The notes: generated by a model from the sequence alone, not told the origin. A stretch of 41,582 nt of DNA from Pseudomonas helleri (GCF_009600315.1 NZ_WIWC01000045.1:1-41582), one strand, 5' to 3'; positions 15,413-24,520 are shown, counted from the stretch's first letter. Numbers and translations: made by a program.

Positions 15413-18400
15413 TCAATCACTCAGACCACTTTCGTCAGCGTAGCGCTCCAATATTTCCCCCAATTGTTCCATCGCGCGATGCAATGAGTCGACGCACGCT
15501 GTAATAAGGGATGGATCTCCCAGCCTGCAAGCGGCTTCAAGCTGTTCACAACAGGCGGACAGCGTCTTGGATCGAATCATCCCGGCCATCCCTTTGACGC
15601 TGTGGGCTAACGTCATCAACCCCTCAAAGTCGTCGCTTACGTAAAGTTCAATCAGTCGGGTTAAGTCCCGTCGATTACTGGCAGTCAATTCAGCCAGCAG
15701 TTTTTTCACGACGGCATCACTTCCTAGGCTCAGTTGCTTTAGGTAACTCAGGTCTATTTCACCGGCAGGGTCTGGTATTGACGCTTCATCAACTTCGTCG
15801 GTTGAATACTCAGGTATCGCGCACGCCAGAGAAACGCCTAAATCCTTAAGGCTGATGGGCTTGAACAAGCACTGATCCATGCCTGCGTCGCGACAGCGTT
15901 CGACTTCTTCAGGTTGGGCATTAGCCGTAAAACCAAAAATAAGCGCCGGTTTAAGGCCGAACGTGCGCTCTTCGGTGCGTATTTTCCGTGCCAGCTCATA
16001 ACCGTTCATGACCGGCATGTTGCAATCGGTGATAACCACATCGAATTCATCCGCGCGCCATCTACTCAAACCAACCGCACCATTTTCGGCGTCTGTCACA
16101 CGGTGGCCCAGATAACTTAACTGCTGGGCCAATAAGAGCCGATTGGCCGGATAATCGTCCACGACCAAAATCGACAACGCCCGCGGGCTTCCCAATGAGT
16201 TTTGTTCATCAACATCGTCGGACTCTTCAGGCGCCAGCCGTGGTACCTCAAGCATGACCTCGACCTGAGTACCAACGCCCAGCGTGCTGCCAAGGCTCAA
16301 CCGGCCGCCCATCATTTCGCAGAGAGTGCGACTGATGACCAACCCCAACCCCGAACCACTGCGCGCCGACTGTGTATTGTTACTGGCCTGAACAAACGGG
16401 CTGAACAACCGCTGTTGATCGTCTTGAGAAATGCCCATGCCGGTGTCTTCAACGCGCAAACAGATCGACACATTCGGCTCATCGGGGGCGCACGCCATGT
16501 CTACGCTGAGGCGCACTTCACCCGTGTCTGTGAACTTGATGGCATTGCTCAATAAGTTTGAAACGATTTGCTTGAAGCGCATGGGATCAATCAACACATC
16601 AGGCGCTGTCAATGTCGAACGCAGATCACACTCCAGACTCAGACGCTTTTGACGTGCCAGCCCATCAAACATCCGTACCACAGACTCAACAAGCGTTTGA
16701 ACATTGGCGCGCTTGGGACTTAATGACAAATGCCCGGATTCAATGCGCGCAATGTCTAAAATATCGCCAATCAAATCCAGCAGCTCGCGGGCTGAGCTTG
16801 ATGCCACTTCAATTGCAAAACGATCAACAACGCCTTCCTCGGCTTTTTTCATGGCCAACTCAAGCATGCCAATCACCGCATTCATCGGCGTACGGATCTC
16901 ATGGCTCATGGTCGCCAGGAAGGTTGTTTTAGCCCGATTGGCCTCATCGGCGCTTTGTTTGGCGACTTGTAATTGATCCAGCAATTGCTGACGCTTTGCA
17001 ATCGTTTGCCGCAAGTAGGCGATCCATCCCAAGGCCAATAGCAGCAGCGCTGCGGCAATGGCGAAGCCCTGAAGAATGGCGCTACGGTTACGCAGCCAAT
17101 AACTCTGCTCTTGTGTGTCATCGCGCCATCGGTTGGTCAGCAAGCTCATTTCTTCTGGCGTAATACTGAGCAATGCCTTGTCCAGAATCGAGTTCAACTG
17201 CGGGGCATCGCGCGAGGTGGCAAAACCAATCTGCGCGGGCTGTGTACCCACGGTACTGGTGATGTGCAATTGCCCGTTAAAGCGACGAGAAATCATGTAC
17301 CGCGCGCTGATCAGCGCATTGACTGCGGCGTCAGCCTCACCCTGCGCCACCATACTCATGGCTTGGGCCGCATTATCCGCCTCCAGCACTTGAATATTCG
17401 GATAGTGCTGGCGGATAAATTCCTGCAACACATTACCTTTGACCACTACCAGTCGCTGACCGGGCATGTCGTCCAGGGTCGCTGGACTGCCCGGGTGTTG
17501 GCGCGTGACCAGGACAAAAGGGGTGGTGAGATAGGGCCGGGTAAAGTGCAGACGGATTTCGCGATGACTACTGGGGGTAAAGGCACCTACCAGATCGGCT
17601 TCGGTGCTGCCTACCTGTTCAATCAAGTCCTCAACGGTGCCAGCTTTCACCGCATCAAATGTGATACCTGTCAGGACGCTGACTTTTTCCAGCACATCGG
17701 CACTGAGCCCCTTATAAGTACCTTGCTCGTCAAAAAACGATAACGGCAAATACTGATCATTAATTACCACGTTCAAACGCGGGTGCGCTTCGATCCAGCG
17801 GCGTTCATCGGCGCTAAGGTTCAGTTGTGCATGAGTACTGATGGGCGGTCCTTCTGAGCTCCAGCGACGCACAATCGTCATCCGTTCACTGGCGGGGATC
17901 GCCGCCAGAGCGTCATTGACTATGCGCAACAACTGCTTGTTGGTGCGGGTCAAGGCAAAGGAGAAGTGACTGACCTCAATGCGTGAAAAGTCAGCCAATT
18001 GCACGTTATTGAGGTAGTTCTTGGTAATCAGATAATTGGCGCTGAAAAAATCCCCTAAATAGGCATCAGCCTGACCGAACGCTACCGCGCCAATTGCACT
18101 TAATGTTGAGGAATACAGTTTCAAAGTGGCTTTTGGGTAAAAAGCCCTGACCGTTTTAGGCGGTAAATAGTGGTCAAGCATTGCCAATCGCTTACCTGCC
18201 AGATCAATCGGCAACATCTCCCGATTATTACTGCGTGTCACCAACGTGGGCGAATCATCCGCATAGGCGAGCGACAGTATCAATTTGGGGTCTTGCGCCT
18301 CAAACGCATTGGCGCTACTGAGCAAATCAAGCTCGCCACGCTTAAGCGCGTCCATTGCCAGTGGTCTGGAACCGTAGCGTCTGACCTCGATTTTGACCTG

Positions 18401-18685
18401 TAGCAACTCAGATAAAAGCCGGGCGTAATCAGCGGTCAATCCTTCAAAATCGTGCCCGTTCGCAGTCATGTCGAAGGGTGCGTAGTCGGGTGCGGATATC
18501 CCCAGATACAACACACCCTTTTGCCTCAGCCACTGCTTGTCCGCCGGTTCAAGTACCACACCATAGGCTTCAACAGTGGAACGCCCCAACAGTTGCAGGT
18601 TCTGCACCCATGTCTCAGCGAATGCGTTTTGCTGCCCCAACAAGAACAACAGCCCGAGTACTGCTTGTCGTGCGAGGGTGTTCAA
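15413..18685 (-). CDS. Hybrid sensor histidine kinase, EvgS/BvgS type, no PAS domain
   Basis: Unorthodox sensor kinase of 1090 residues. In order: signal peptide (1-23), two periplasmic solute-binding (Venus flytrap) domains at about 50-275 and 300-522, a membrane segment at about 538-558 and a short coiled linker. HisKA follows with His595 in MSHEIRTPM, then HATPase (NAIKF near 715, DTGMG near 747, GSGLGL near 777). The receiver has Asp887 in ITDCNMP, and a C-terminal HPt domain has His1028 in AHSVKG. BvgS has a PAS domain between membrane and HisKA; this protein has none, like EvgS. The start is TTG, directly abutting the TAA of the regulator gene, so the two are translationally coupled. 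The periplasmic ligand is unknown. Confidence 0.88.
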   Translation of the reverse strand: MNTLARQAVLGLLFLLGQQNAFAETWVQNLQLLGRSTVEAYGVVLEPADKQWLRQKGVLYLGISAPDYAPFDMTANGHDFEGLTADYARLLSELLQVKIEVRRYGSRPLAMDALKRGELDLLSSANAFEAQDPKLILSLAYADDSPTLVTRSNNREMLPIDLAGKRLAMLDHYLPPKTVRAFYPKATLKLYSSTLSAIGAVAFGQADAYLGDFFSANYLITKNYLNNVQLADFSRIEVSHFSFALTRTNKQLLRIVNDALAAIPASERMTIVRRWSSEGPPISTHAQLNLSADERRWIEAHPRLNVVINDQYLPLSFFDEQGTYKGLSADVLEKVSVLTGITFDAVKAGTVEDLIEQVGSTEADLVGAFTPSSHREIRLHFTRPYLTTPFVLVTRQHPGSPATLDDMPGQRLVVVKGNVLQEFIRQHYPNIQVLEADNAAQAMSMVAQGEADAAVNALISARYMISRRFNGQLHITSTVGTQPAQIGFATSRDAPQLNSILDKALLSITPEEMSLLTNRWRDDTQEQSYWLRNRSAILQGFAIAAALLLLALGWIAYLRQTIAKRQQLLDQLQVAKQSADEANRAKTTFLATMSHEIRTPMNAVIGMLELAMKKAEEGVVDRFAIEVASSSARELLDLIGDILDIARIESGHLSLSPKRANVQTLVESVVRMFDGLARQKRLSLECDLRSTLTAPDVLIDPMRFKQIVSNLLSNAIKFTDTGEVRLSVDMACAPDEPNVSICLRVEDTGMGISQDDQQRLFSPFVQASNNTQSARSGSGLGLVISRTLCEMMGGRLSLGSTLGVGTQVEVMLEVPRLAPEESDDVDEQNSLGSPRALSILVVDDYPANRLLLAQQLSYLGHRVTDAENGAVGLSRWRADEFDVVITDCNMPVMNGYELARKIRTEERTFGLKPALIFGFTANAQPEEVERCRDAGMDQCLFKPISLKDLGVSLACAIPEYSTDEVDEASIPDPAGEIDLSYLKQLSLGSDAVVKKLLAELTASNRRDLTRLIELYVSDDFEGLMTLAHSVKGMAGMIRSKTLSACCEQLEAACRLGDPSLITACVDSLHRAMEQLGEILERYADESGLSD

Positions 18686-19312
18686 TTAAATCAAGTCGTT
18701 GCGTTTGGCAAAATCTGCCAAATAAACCACAGACTTCATATTCAGCTTTTCGATCAACCTGGCTTTGTAGGTGCTAATGGTTTTGCTGCTCAACGTCATG
18801 TCCTGCGCAATCTGTTTATTGCTTGAGCCTCGGGCCAACTGTTGCAGAATACTCAGCTCGCGAGCGGATAACCCCTCAATCATTTCCATGTCGGTCAAGG
18901 TGATGTCGCTGTTACGCACTGAACTGATAGCCAGATTGGGGAAGAAGGTATAGCCATCCATGATCAATTTCACGGCTCTGATCAACTCGCTGAGATCCTG
19001 CCCCTTGGTGACAAACCCGGCGGCCCCGGCTTTCATGCATCGTTGTGAATAAAACAACGGCGATTGAGAAGTCAGTACCAACACACGACTGGTGATCCCG
19101 CTCGCTTTGAGCCGACCGATAACTTGAAGTCCGTCCAGTCCGGGCATGGTGATGTCCAGCACAATCAGATCAGGTGCATGCTGTCGTGCCAATTGAATGG
19201 TATCAATGCCGTTAACCGCTTCAGCCACGACCCTGTAGCCCTGATTTTGCAGAAGCAATTTCACAGCAGACCGGATAAGGGAATGGTCATCAGCAATCAG
19301 TACGTTAAACAT
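18686..19312 (-). CDS. LuxR/NarL-type response regulator, EvgA/BvgA-like
   Basis: Output regulator for the adjacent hybrid kinase. The 208 residues contain a receiver (acidic pair Asp8-Asp9, phospho-acceptor Asp53 in VLDITMPGLDG, Thr in LTSQS, Lys in FVTKG) and a C-terminal LuxR helix-turn-helix (LSARELSILQQLARGSSNKQIA to LIEKLN). I start at ATG 19312, which has GAGG about 6 bases upstream. Longer in-frame readings add a sequence with no relation to receivers. It is first in a two-gene operon with the kinase. Palindromic heptads upstream could be its own binding sites. Confidence 0.88.
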   Translation of the reverse strand: MFNVLIADDHSLIRSAVKLLLQNQGYRVVAEAVNGIDTIQLARQHAPDLIVLDITMPGLDGLQVIGRLKASGITSRVLVLTSQSPLFYSQRCMKAGAAGFVTKGQDLSELIRAVKLIMDGYTFFPNLAISSVRNSDITLTDMEMIEGLSARELSILQQLARGSSNKQIAQDMTLSSKTISTYKARLIEKLNMKSVVYLADFAKRNDLI

Positions 19313-19429
19313 TTGAGCCTCTGCAATAAACCTGAACCACAGTGCGCGCCAGGCGTAGACATATCTTTTTGAATAGGTTTTTCCAACAAAAAACTGCAAA
19401 TAGATATCTCAGGAGTGCCAACATAATTA

Positions 19430-19443
19430 TAGGATATTTCCTA
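19430..19443. promoter_or_regulatory. Palindromic heptad site 1 upstream of the response regulator
   Basis: TAGGATATTTCCTA is a 14-bp near-palindrome of two abutting heptads. It lies 118-131 bases upstream of the regulator ATG. A half-site ending CTCCCTA follows with its end 24 bases further. As I recall, BvgA binds inverted heptads close to TTTCCTA, and this regulator is of that class, so autoregulation is a reasonable inference. Confidence 0.45.
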
Positions 19444-19542
19444 CACTCAGCCCTTTTACACTCCCTACCGACCAATGGCAGCCTGCTGAAGTCCCGCTGA
19501 AATTTAGCCGCGAATAATCGCCATATGACTGCTGCACGCAAG

Positions 19543-19579
19543 TAGGGAATTATCTACAGAGGATGTAGGGAAATTCCTA
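19543..19579. promoter_or_regulatory. Palindromic heptad sites 2 and 3, 23 bp apart
   Basis: TAGGGAATTATCTA (19543-19556, degenerate) and TAGGGAAATTCCTA (19566-19579, close to perfect) have the same 14-bp architecture as the site at 19430. Their starts are 23 bp apart, about two helical turns, similar to the spacing reported for BvgA dimers on target promoters. They lie between mgtA and the response regulator, so they could serve the regulator promoter from a distance. Confidence 0.4.
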
Positions 19580-19619
19580 AATAAACAGACGCCAGCATCA
19601 ACGCCTGTTTATTTAGGAA
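19574..19619. repeat. 15-bp perfect inverted repeat downstream of mgtA
   Basis: TTCCTAAATAAACAG (19574-19588) and CTGTTTATTTAGGAA (19605-19619) are exact reverse complements with a 16-base loop. It lies 46 bases after the mgtA stop. As RNA it would be a strong hairpin for the mgtA 3' end, although no U-run follows. The outer ends TTCCTA / TAGGAA coincide with the heptad motif of the neighbouring regulator, so it may also be a binding site. Confidence 0.55.
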
Positions 19620-19664
19620 CAAAGAACCACTCTCAGGCTTCTACGGCCGATACATGGAGACTCA

Positions 19665-22427
19665 TCATTGCCAGCCAAACCTGCGGATATAGAATCCTTT
19701 TACGGCTTGGGTCAGCGCCATGTAGGCCAACAAAATCATTGGTAAAAACACAAAGTACAACGGCGGTAGTGCCTGCAATTTGAAGTAGGAAGCCAACGGC
19801 CCCATCGGCAGAAAGATACCGACAGCCATGATCACGCCTGTCATGATCATCAGCGGCATGGCAGCGCGACTTTGCAGGAATGGAACTTTGGGGGTCCTGA
19901 TCATATGTACGATCAGCGTCTGAGTGAGCAAACCCACAACGAACCAGCCTGACTGGAACAAGGTTTGGTGTTCCGGTGTGTTAGCGTGAAATACGTACCA
20001 CATCAGGCCAAAGGTCAAAATATCGAAGATCGAACTGATTGGTCCAAAAAACAACATAAACCGTCCCACTTCCGCAGGCTGCCAGCGCTGCGGCTTTTTC
20101 AGCATTTCCTCATCGACGTTATCAAACGGAATGGCGATTTGAGACACGTCATACAGCAGGTTCTGCACCAACAGGTGCATCGGCAGCATCGGCAAAAATG
20201 GAATAAACGCACTGGCTACCAACACCGAGAACACGTTACCGAAGTTCGAACTGGCGGTCATTTTGATGTACTTGAGCATGTTGGCAAAGGTACGCCGCCC
20301 CTCCAGCACGCCCTCCTCCAGCACCATCAAGCTTTTTTCCAGGAGGATAATATCAGCAGCCTCTTTGGCAATATCCACCGCACTGTCGACTGAAATTCCG
20401 ATATCTGCGGTACGTAACGCTGGCGCATCGTTAATACCGTCGCCCATAAACCCGACTACATGACCATTGGCTTTGAGCAGCCGCACAATGCGTTCCTTAT
20501 GGGTCGGCGTGAGTTTGGCAAACACGTTGGTGGTTTCCACCGCCAGCGCCAATTCGCCATCGCTCATGCGCTCAATGTCGTTACCCATTAACAAACCCTG
20601 TTGCGCCAGCCCCACCTCGCGGCAGATTTTTGCAGTGACCAGCTCGTTATCGCCCGTCAATACCTTGACCGCCACACCGTGCTCCGCTAATGCCTTTAAC
20701 GCCGGGGCAGTACTTTCCTTTGGCGGGTCCAGAAACGCCACATAGCCAATCAATGTCAGCTCCTGCTCATCCGCCAGGCTGTAGGTATCACGCCCGGCCG
20801 CCATCGTCCGTGCAGCGACGCCGACCACGCGCAAACCTTCTTCGTTGAAAGCCGCTGTGACCTGGCGAATACGGGCGAGCAATTCGTCGGTCAGGACTTC
20901 TTGCGACTCACCATGACGAACGTGTTGGCACACTGACAACACTTCTTCGACTGCGCCTTTGCAGATCAACAGGTGCGGCTGATCGTTCTGGGCCACTACC
21001 ACCGACATCCGCCGACGAGTGAAGTCGAACGGGATTTCATCCACCTTCTGGAACGCCGTCCCCACCTTCAATTCGCGATGGACTTCAACGTGCTCCAGCA
21101 CGGCTACGTCCAGCAAATTCTTCAAGCCGGTCTGGTAGTAACTATTGAGATAGGCCATTTCCAGCACGTCATCAGACTCTTGCCCCCAAACGTCCACATG
21201 ACGGGCGAGAAAAATCTTGTCCTGCGTCAGCGTGCCGGTCTTATCCGTGCACAACACATCCATCGCACCGAAGTTCTGAATGGCATCCAGGCGTTTGACA
21301 ATGACTTTTTTACGCGACAGAAACACCGCCCCCTTGGCCAGGGTCGAGGTCACAATCATCGGCAGCATTTCCGGGGTCAGGCCCACCGCCACCGACAAGG
21401 CAAACAGCAGTGCTTCAGTCCAGTCACCCTTGGTAAAACCATTGATAAACAACACCAGCGGCGCCATTACAAACATGAAGCGAATCAGCAGCCAGCTGAC
21501 TTTATTGACCCCGGTCTGGAACGAGGTAGGCCCACGGTCTGTCGCCCCCACCCGCTGTGCCAACGCGCCGAAATAGGTGCTGTTGCCGGTGGTCAGCACC
21601 ACCGCTGTTGCGGCACCGGACACCACGTTGGTGCCCATAAAAAGAATATTGTCCAACTCCAGCGCGCTGGTGGCTTGAGCGTTGCTCTGGTGCGCAAACT
21701 TCTCTACCGGCATTGACTCACCGGTCATGGCGGCCTGGCTGACAAACAGGTCTTTTGCGCTCAGCACTCTGCAATCGGCAGGAATCATATCCCCCGCCGA
21801 CAGCACGATAAGATCGCCCGGCACCAGTTGCTTGATTGGCAGTTCAATGCGCTGCGCACCTTTGATGCTCAGCGAAGCCCCATAAAATTTGCCAAAAATG
21901 GGTGCTGCATCGGCACTGAAGTCTCGTCGCATCGCCGTCGCAGTGTTGCTCACCATCGCCTTGAGCGCATCGGCGGCCTTGTTTGACTTGGCCTCTTGCC
22001 AGAATCGCAACACGGTGGACAACACCACCATCGTGCCGATAACGACCGCTGCCTGAACATCATCGGTGGCCAGTGATACGGCGGCCAGCAACGTCAGCAA
22101 CAAGTTGAACGGGTTTTTATAGCAGTGCCACAGATGGACCCAACGGCTGAGGGGCTGTTCGTGCTCCACCTCGTTAAACCCATGCTGTTGGCGCAATGCA
22201 TCCGCTTCGGCCTCACTCAAACCATCGGTATGAGTGCCCAGTGTGTCGATCAACACCGCACTGTCGCTGTTGGCGGCGGCCACCAGCGTGTGGGCCAAGG
22301 AAGGCGGTACTTCTCGGCTGACGGTGGTATCCGTCAGGCTGTCCAGCAAGGCGAGGCGTCGGAAGTGCCGGGCGATATGGCGGTTACGCAGAAAGCCTGC
22401 GAAAAATTCTTTCAGGGTGAGTTTCAT
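19665..22427 (-). CDS. mgtA: Mg2+-importing P-type ATPase MgtA/MgtB
   Basis: P3B-type ATPase bringing Mg2+ into the cytoplasm when it is scarce. The 920 residues include the actuator motif MTGES at 234-238, the phosphorylated Asp395 in CTDKTGTLT, the nucleotide-binding domain with the KGA motif near 480, and the hinge motif GDGINDAP near 675. Ten membrane segments fit the family. The N-terminal extension of roughly 80 residues is typical of MgtA. The start has AGGAGA about 5 bases upstream. The leader upstream is long and holds short ORFs and competing hairpins, like the regulated leaders of enterobacterial mgtA. No PhoP box is recognised. Confidence 0.95.
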   Translation of the reverse strand: MKLTLKEFFAGFLRNRHIARHFRRLALLDSLTDTTVSREVPPSLAHTLVAAANSDSAVLIDTLGTHTDGLSEAEADALRQQHGFNEVEHEQPLSRWVHLWHCYKNPFNLLLTLLAAVSLATDDVQAAVVIGTMVVLSTVLRFWQEAKSNKAADALKAMVSNTATAMRRDFSADAAPIFGKFYGASLSIKGAQRIELPIKQLVPGDLIVLSAGDMIPADCRVLSAKDLFVSQAAMTGESMPVEKFAHQSNAQATSALELDNILFMGTNVVSGAATAVVLTTGNSTYFGALAQRVGATDRGPTSFQTGVNKVSWLLIRFMFVMAPLVLFINGFTKGDWTEALLFALSVAVGLTPEMLPMIVTSTLAKGAVFLSRKKVIVKRLDAIQNFGAMDVLCTDKTGTLTQDKIFLARHVDVWGQESDDVLEMAYLNSYYQTGLKNLLDVAVLEHVEVHRELKVGTAFQKVDEIPFDFTRRRMSVVVAQNDQPHLLICKGAVEEVLSVCQHVRHGESQEVLTDELLARIRQVTAAFNEEGLRVVGVAARTMAAGRDTYSLADEQELTLIGYVAFLDPPKESTAPALKALAEHGVAVKVLTGDNELVTAKICREVGLAQQGLLMGNDIERMSDGELALAVETTNVFAKLTPTHKERIVRLLKANGHVVGFMGDGINDAPALRTADIGISVDSAVDIAKEAADIILLEKSLMVLEEGVLEGRRTFANMLKYIKMTASSNFGNVFSVLVASAFIPFLPMLPMHLLVQNLLYDVSQIAIPFDNVDEEMLKKPQRWQPAEVGRFMLFFGPISSIFDILTFGLMWYVFHANTPEHQTLFQSGWFVVGLLTQTLIVHMIRTPKVPFLQSRAAMPLMIMTGVIMAVGIFLPMGPLASYFKLQALPPLYFVFLPMILLAYMALTQAVKGFYIRRFGWQ

Positions 22428-22441
22428 GATGCTTCTCCTGC

Positions 22442-22480
22442 GCCGCCCGCGCTCACCCTTGCGGGAGCTACGCAGGCGGC
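22442..22480 (-). promoter_or_regulatory. Competing hairpins at the end of the mgtA leader
   Basis: GCCGCC (22442-22447) can pair with GGCGGC (22475-22480), while the overlapping CCCGC (22446-22450) can pair with GCGGG (22461-22465). The two structures share bases 22446-22447, so they exclude or modify each other. The region ends 15 bases before the mgtA start, close to its ribosome site. The outer arm overlaps the Pro-Pro codons of a short ORF. Confidence 0.45.
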
Positions 22481-22503
22481 CTTAATCTTGTGCCGTCATT
22501 CAT
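22468..22503 (-). CDS. Possible second mgtA leader peptide with Pro-Pro (11 aa)
   Basis: ATG at 22503 opens MNDGTRLRPPA with TAG at 22470-22468. The two proline codons (22479-22474) lie in the outer arm of the hairpin before mgtA. A ribosome paused at Pro-Pro would open this arm, as described for proline codons in Salmonella mgtL and mgtP. The ribosome site is weak (GAG about 14 bases upstream), so translation is doubtful. Confidence 0.25.
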   Translation of the reverse strand: MNDGTRLRPPA

Positions 22504-22539
22504 GGTGATCAGTCTCGTGTGCGAGCCGGCAGGCCGCGG

Positions 22540-22617
22540 TCAATGGGGCAATCGCACGCAACCCGGCAAGGCAGGCCGATGTAGGCGGCGGCGAATCAGC
22601 TTAAAAGTGTGGACCAT
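22540..22617 (-). CDS. Candidate mgtA leader peptide, Arg/Pro-rich (25 aa)
   Basis: ATG at 22617 has AGGGGA (22629-22624) at exactly 6 bases. An ATG two codons earlier (22623) is too close to it. The predicted product starts MVHTFKLIRRRLHRPALPGC and continues VRLPH: five Arg, three Pro, 25 residues. The stop is about 110 bases before mgtA. A small hairpin CTGACG / CGTCAG (22628-22633 with 22639-22644) touches the ribosome site. Enterobacterial mgtA uses the short Pro/Arg-rich peptide MgtL in a similar position. The resemblance is of position and composition, not of sequence. Confidence 0.5.
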   Translation of the reverse strand: MVHTFKLIRRRLHRPALPGCVRLPH

Positions 22618-22623
22618 AGTCAT

Positions 22624-23039
22624 TCCCCTGACGATTTGCGTCAGCGATGTTCCACGGCAGGTACAGTCGAGCACTGGCCCAAATGCCATTGAGGCAAGGC
22701 ACAGGTCTGCGCTCTGTTGCGATCACGCCCTTTAAAAGGTGCAATCACACAGTCTGAGTATTGATGAGAGGACTTCGTAGGTCGGGCCATCAGTGACCCG
22801 ATCAGGATGCCGCTTCTCGCTGTTCAGCAAGAAAACGACAGGGGAATCTGCGCGTTAGCTTGCCGAGATGATGCCGGTTGTCAGAACCGGCCCACTACTG
22901 TCACTCGAACTGGTACCCACTGAGGGACTCCGCTATTGATGAAAACGTCAGCAGCTTACGCCCGGGATTACAGGGAGTAAACCGTAGAATGACGCAGGCT
23001 TGAGGATTCAGAAATGGCTTCAGGAAAGGTTCAGTTTCA
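22624..23039. other. Long non-coding stretch between mgtA leader and pvdA
   Basis: No gene found. Visible elements are hairpins GCCGGTT / AACCGGC (22873-22879 with 22885-22891) and TCGGG / CCCGA (22782-22786 with 22797-22801). The mgtA promoter is expected somewhere here on the minus strand, but I cannot place it. Open frames in this stretch lack ribosome sites or protein-like composition. Confidence 0.4.
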
Positions 23040-23074
23040 CCCCATGAATACCAAGAAACGCGGCATTCATGGGG
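23040..23074 (-). terminator. Stem-loop downstream of pvdA
   Basis: CCCCATGAAT (23040-23049) and ATTCATGGGG (23065-23074) are perfectly complementary, with a 15-base loop, 13 bases after the pvdA stop. No U-run follows on the minus strand. It is likely the 3' end structure of the pvdA transcript. Confidence 0.5.
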
Positions 23075-23086
23075 GCGCGGGCTGGT

Positions 23087-24424
23087 TCAGCCAACATTGG
23101 CCAGGGCACGATCAGCCATTTCCAGAAGCTTGCTGCGACTTTTCTCACAGGCATACAACGATGCAGAAATTTCCTCGGCACGAATCGGCAACACGGACAG
23201 CAGTGTGTCACTCAGGCCATGGCTTGCCTGACTGAAACCTTGCATGTAAATACCGGCCTTGCAGCGCGGATCGGTCACAACGCGGTAATCGCGATCCACC
23301 TCAAAGTCACCCAGGTATTCAGCCAGCGGGGCCAACAGATGACGGTGCATTTGCCGTTCGTAGCCCGTAGCCAGAATCACCGCGTCATAGTGCTGCTCGG
23401 CCAGCTCGCCATTAGCGGTATTGCGCAACATCAACTTGATGCCCTGCCCGTCTGCCACTGCATTGTCAATGCGGGTCAGGCTACGGAACGTATGGCGGGC
23501 TATTCCCGACACTTTCTGACGGTAGAGAATGCCGTAAATACGCTCAATCAGATCAATGTCGACCACCGAATAGTTGGTGCTCTGATACTCATTGATCAGA
23601 CGTTCACGTTCTAGCGTGTCCTGTGCGAAGACCAGGTCGGTGAACTCCGGTGAGAACACTTCATTCACAAACGGGCTGTCATCAGCGGGTTTAAGCGCCG
23701 AGCCACGCAGGATCAAATCCACCTGAGCGGATGGAAAGCTGTCATTCAAATCAATGAACGCTTCCGCAGCACTCTGCCCGCCGCCAATGATAGCGATACG
23801 CATGGGCTTACCGCTCACACACGGTTGCTGGGCCATGCGCTCCAGGTATTGCGAGTGATGGAACACTCGGCTGTCATCTTTGAACGCTTTGAACGGCGCA
23901 GGAATACGCGGCGTGCCACCGGCACTGACGACCACGGAGCGTGTAGTACGAACGTGCTGCACCCCTTGGGTGTCGCGGGAAATCACCCGCAGAGCTTCAA
24001 CCTGTTGCTGATGCAGCACCGGTTCAATGGCCAGCACTTCTTCGCCGTAACGGCTCTGCGCTTCAAAGTGCGAGGCCACCCAGCGCAGGTAGTCGTTGAA
24101 CTCCATACGGCACGGATAAAACGTCCCCAAGTTGATGAAATCAACCAGACGCCCGTGGGCTTTCAGGTAATTGACGAATGAATACGGACTGGTCGGATTG
24201 CGCAGCGTGACCAGATCCTTGAGAAAGGAGATCTGTAATTCACTTTGCGTGACCAATGTATTGCCGTGCCAGCGGTAGTCAGCCTGCTTGTCCAAAAACA
24301 GCACATCCAACGGCCCTTCGATTTGTCCGCGCTCTTCCAGGGCGATGGCCAAAGCCAGATTGGAAGGCCCAAAACCAATGCCGATCAGATCATGGACGAC
24401 GCCCGACGCGATTGCCTGTGTCAT
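23087..24424 (-). CDS. pvdA: L-ornithine N5-monooxygenase PvdA
   Basis: FAD- and NADPH-dependent enzyme making N5-hydroxyornithine, the first step towards the hydroxamate ligands of pyoverdine. The 445 residues match PvdA of P. aeruginosa (443). The FAD site is GIGFGPSN at 15-22. The substrate region LQISFLKDLVTLRNPTSPYSF follows near 64. The NADPH site is IIGGGQSAAEAF from about 213. The second flavin motif ATGYERQMH lies near 350. It is transcribed from a PvdS-type promoter located between it and fpvI, so it is a separate unit. N-terminal residues MTQAIASGVVHD fit the family start. Confidence 0.96.
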   Translation of the reverse strand: MTQAIASGVVHDLIGIGFGPSNLALAIALEERGQIEGPLDVLFLDKQADYRWHGNTLVTQSELQISFLKDLVTLRNPTSPYSFVNYLKAHGRLVDFINLGTFYPCRMEFNDYLRWVASHFEAQSRYGEEVLAIEPVLHQQQVEALRVISRDTQGVQHVRTTRSVVVSAGGTPRIPAPFKAFKDDSRVFHHSQYLERMAQQPCVSGKPMRIAIIGGGQSAAEAFIDLNDSFPSAQVDLILRGSALKPADDSPFVNEVFSPEFTDLVFAQDTLERERLINEYQSTNYSVVDIDLIERIYGILYRQKVSGIARHTFRSLTRIDNAVADGQGIKLMLRNTANGELAEQHYDAVILATGYERQMHRHLLAPLAEYLGDFEVDRDYRVVTDPRCKAGIYMQGFSQASHGLSDTLLSVLPIRAEEISASLYACEKSRSKLLEMADRALANVG

Positions 24425-24520
24425 TTTCAGTGTCCTCTGGATTGCCCCTCAACAGAGGGAAGAAAAAGCCCATGACACGACCGCGCTATAGCAGAGCAGC
24501 CGATCACCTGTTGAGTAGGA

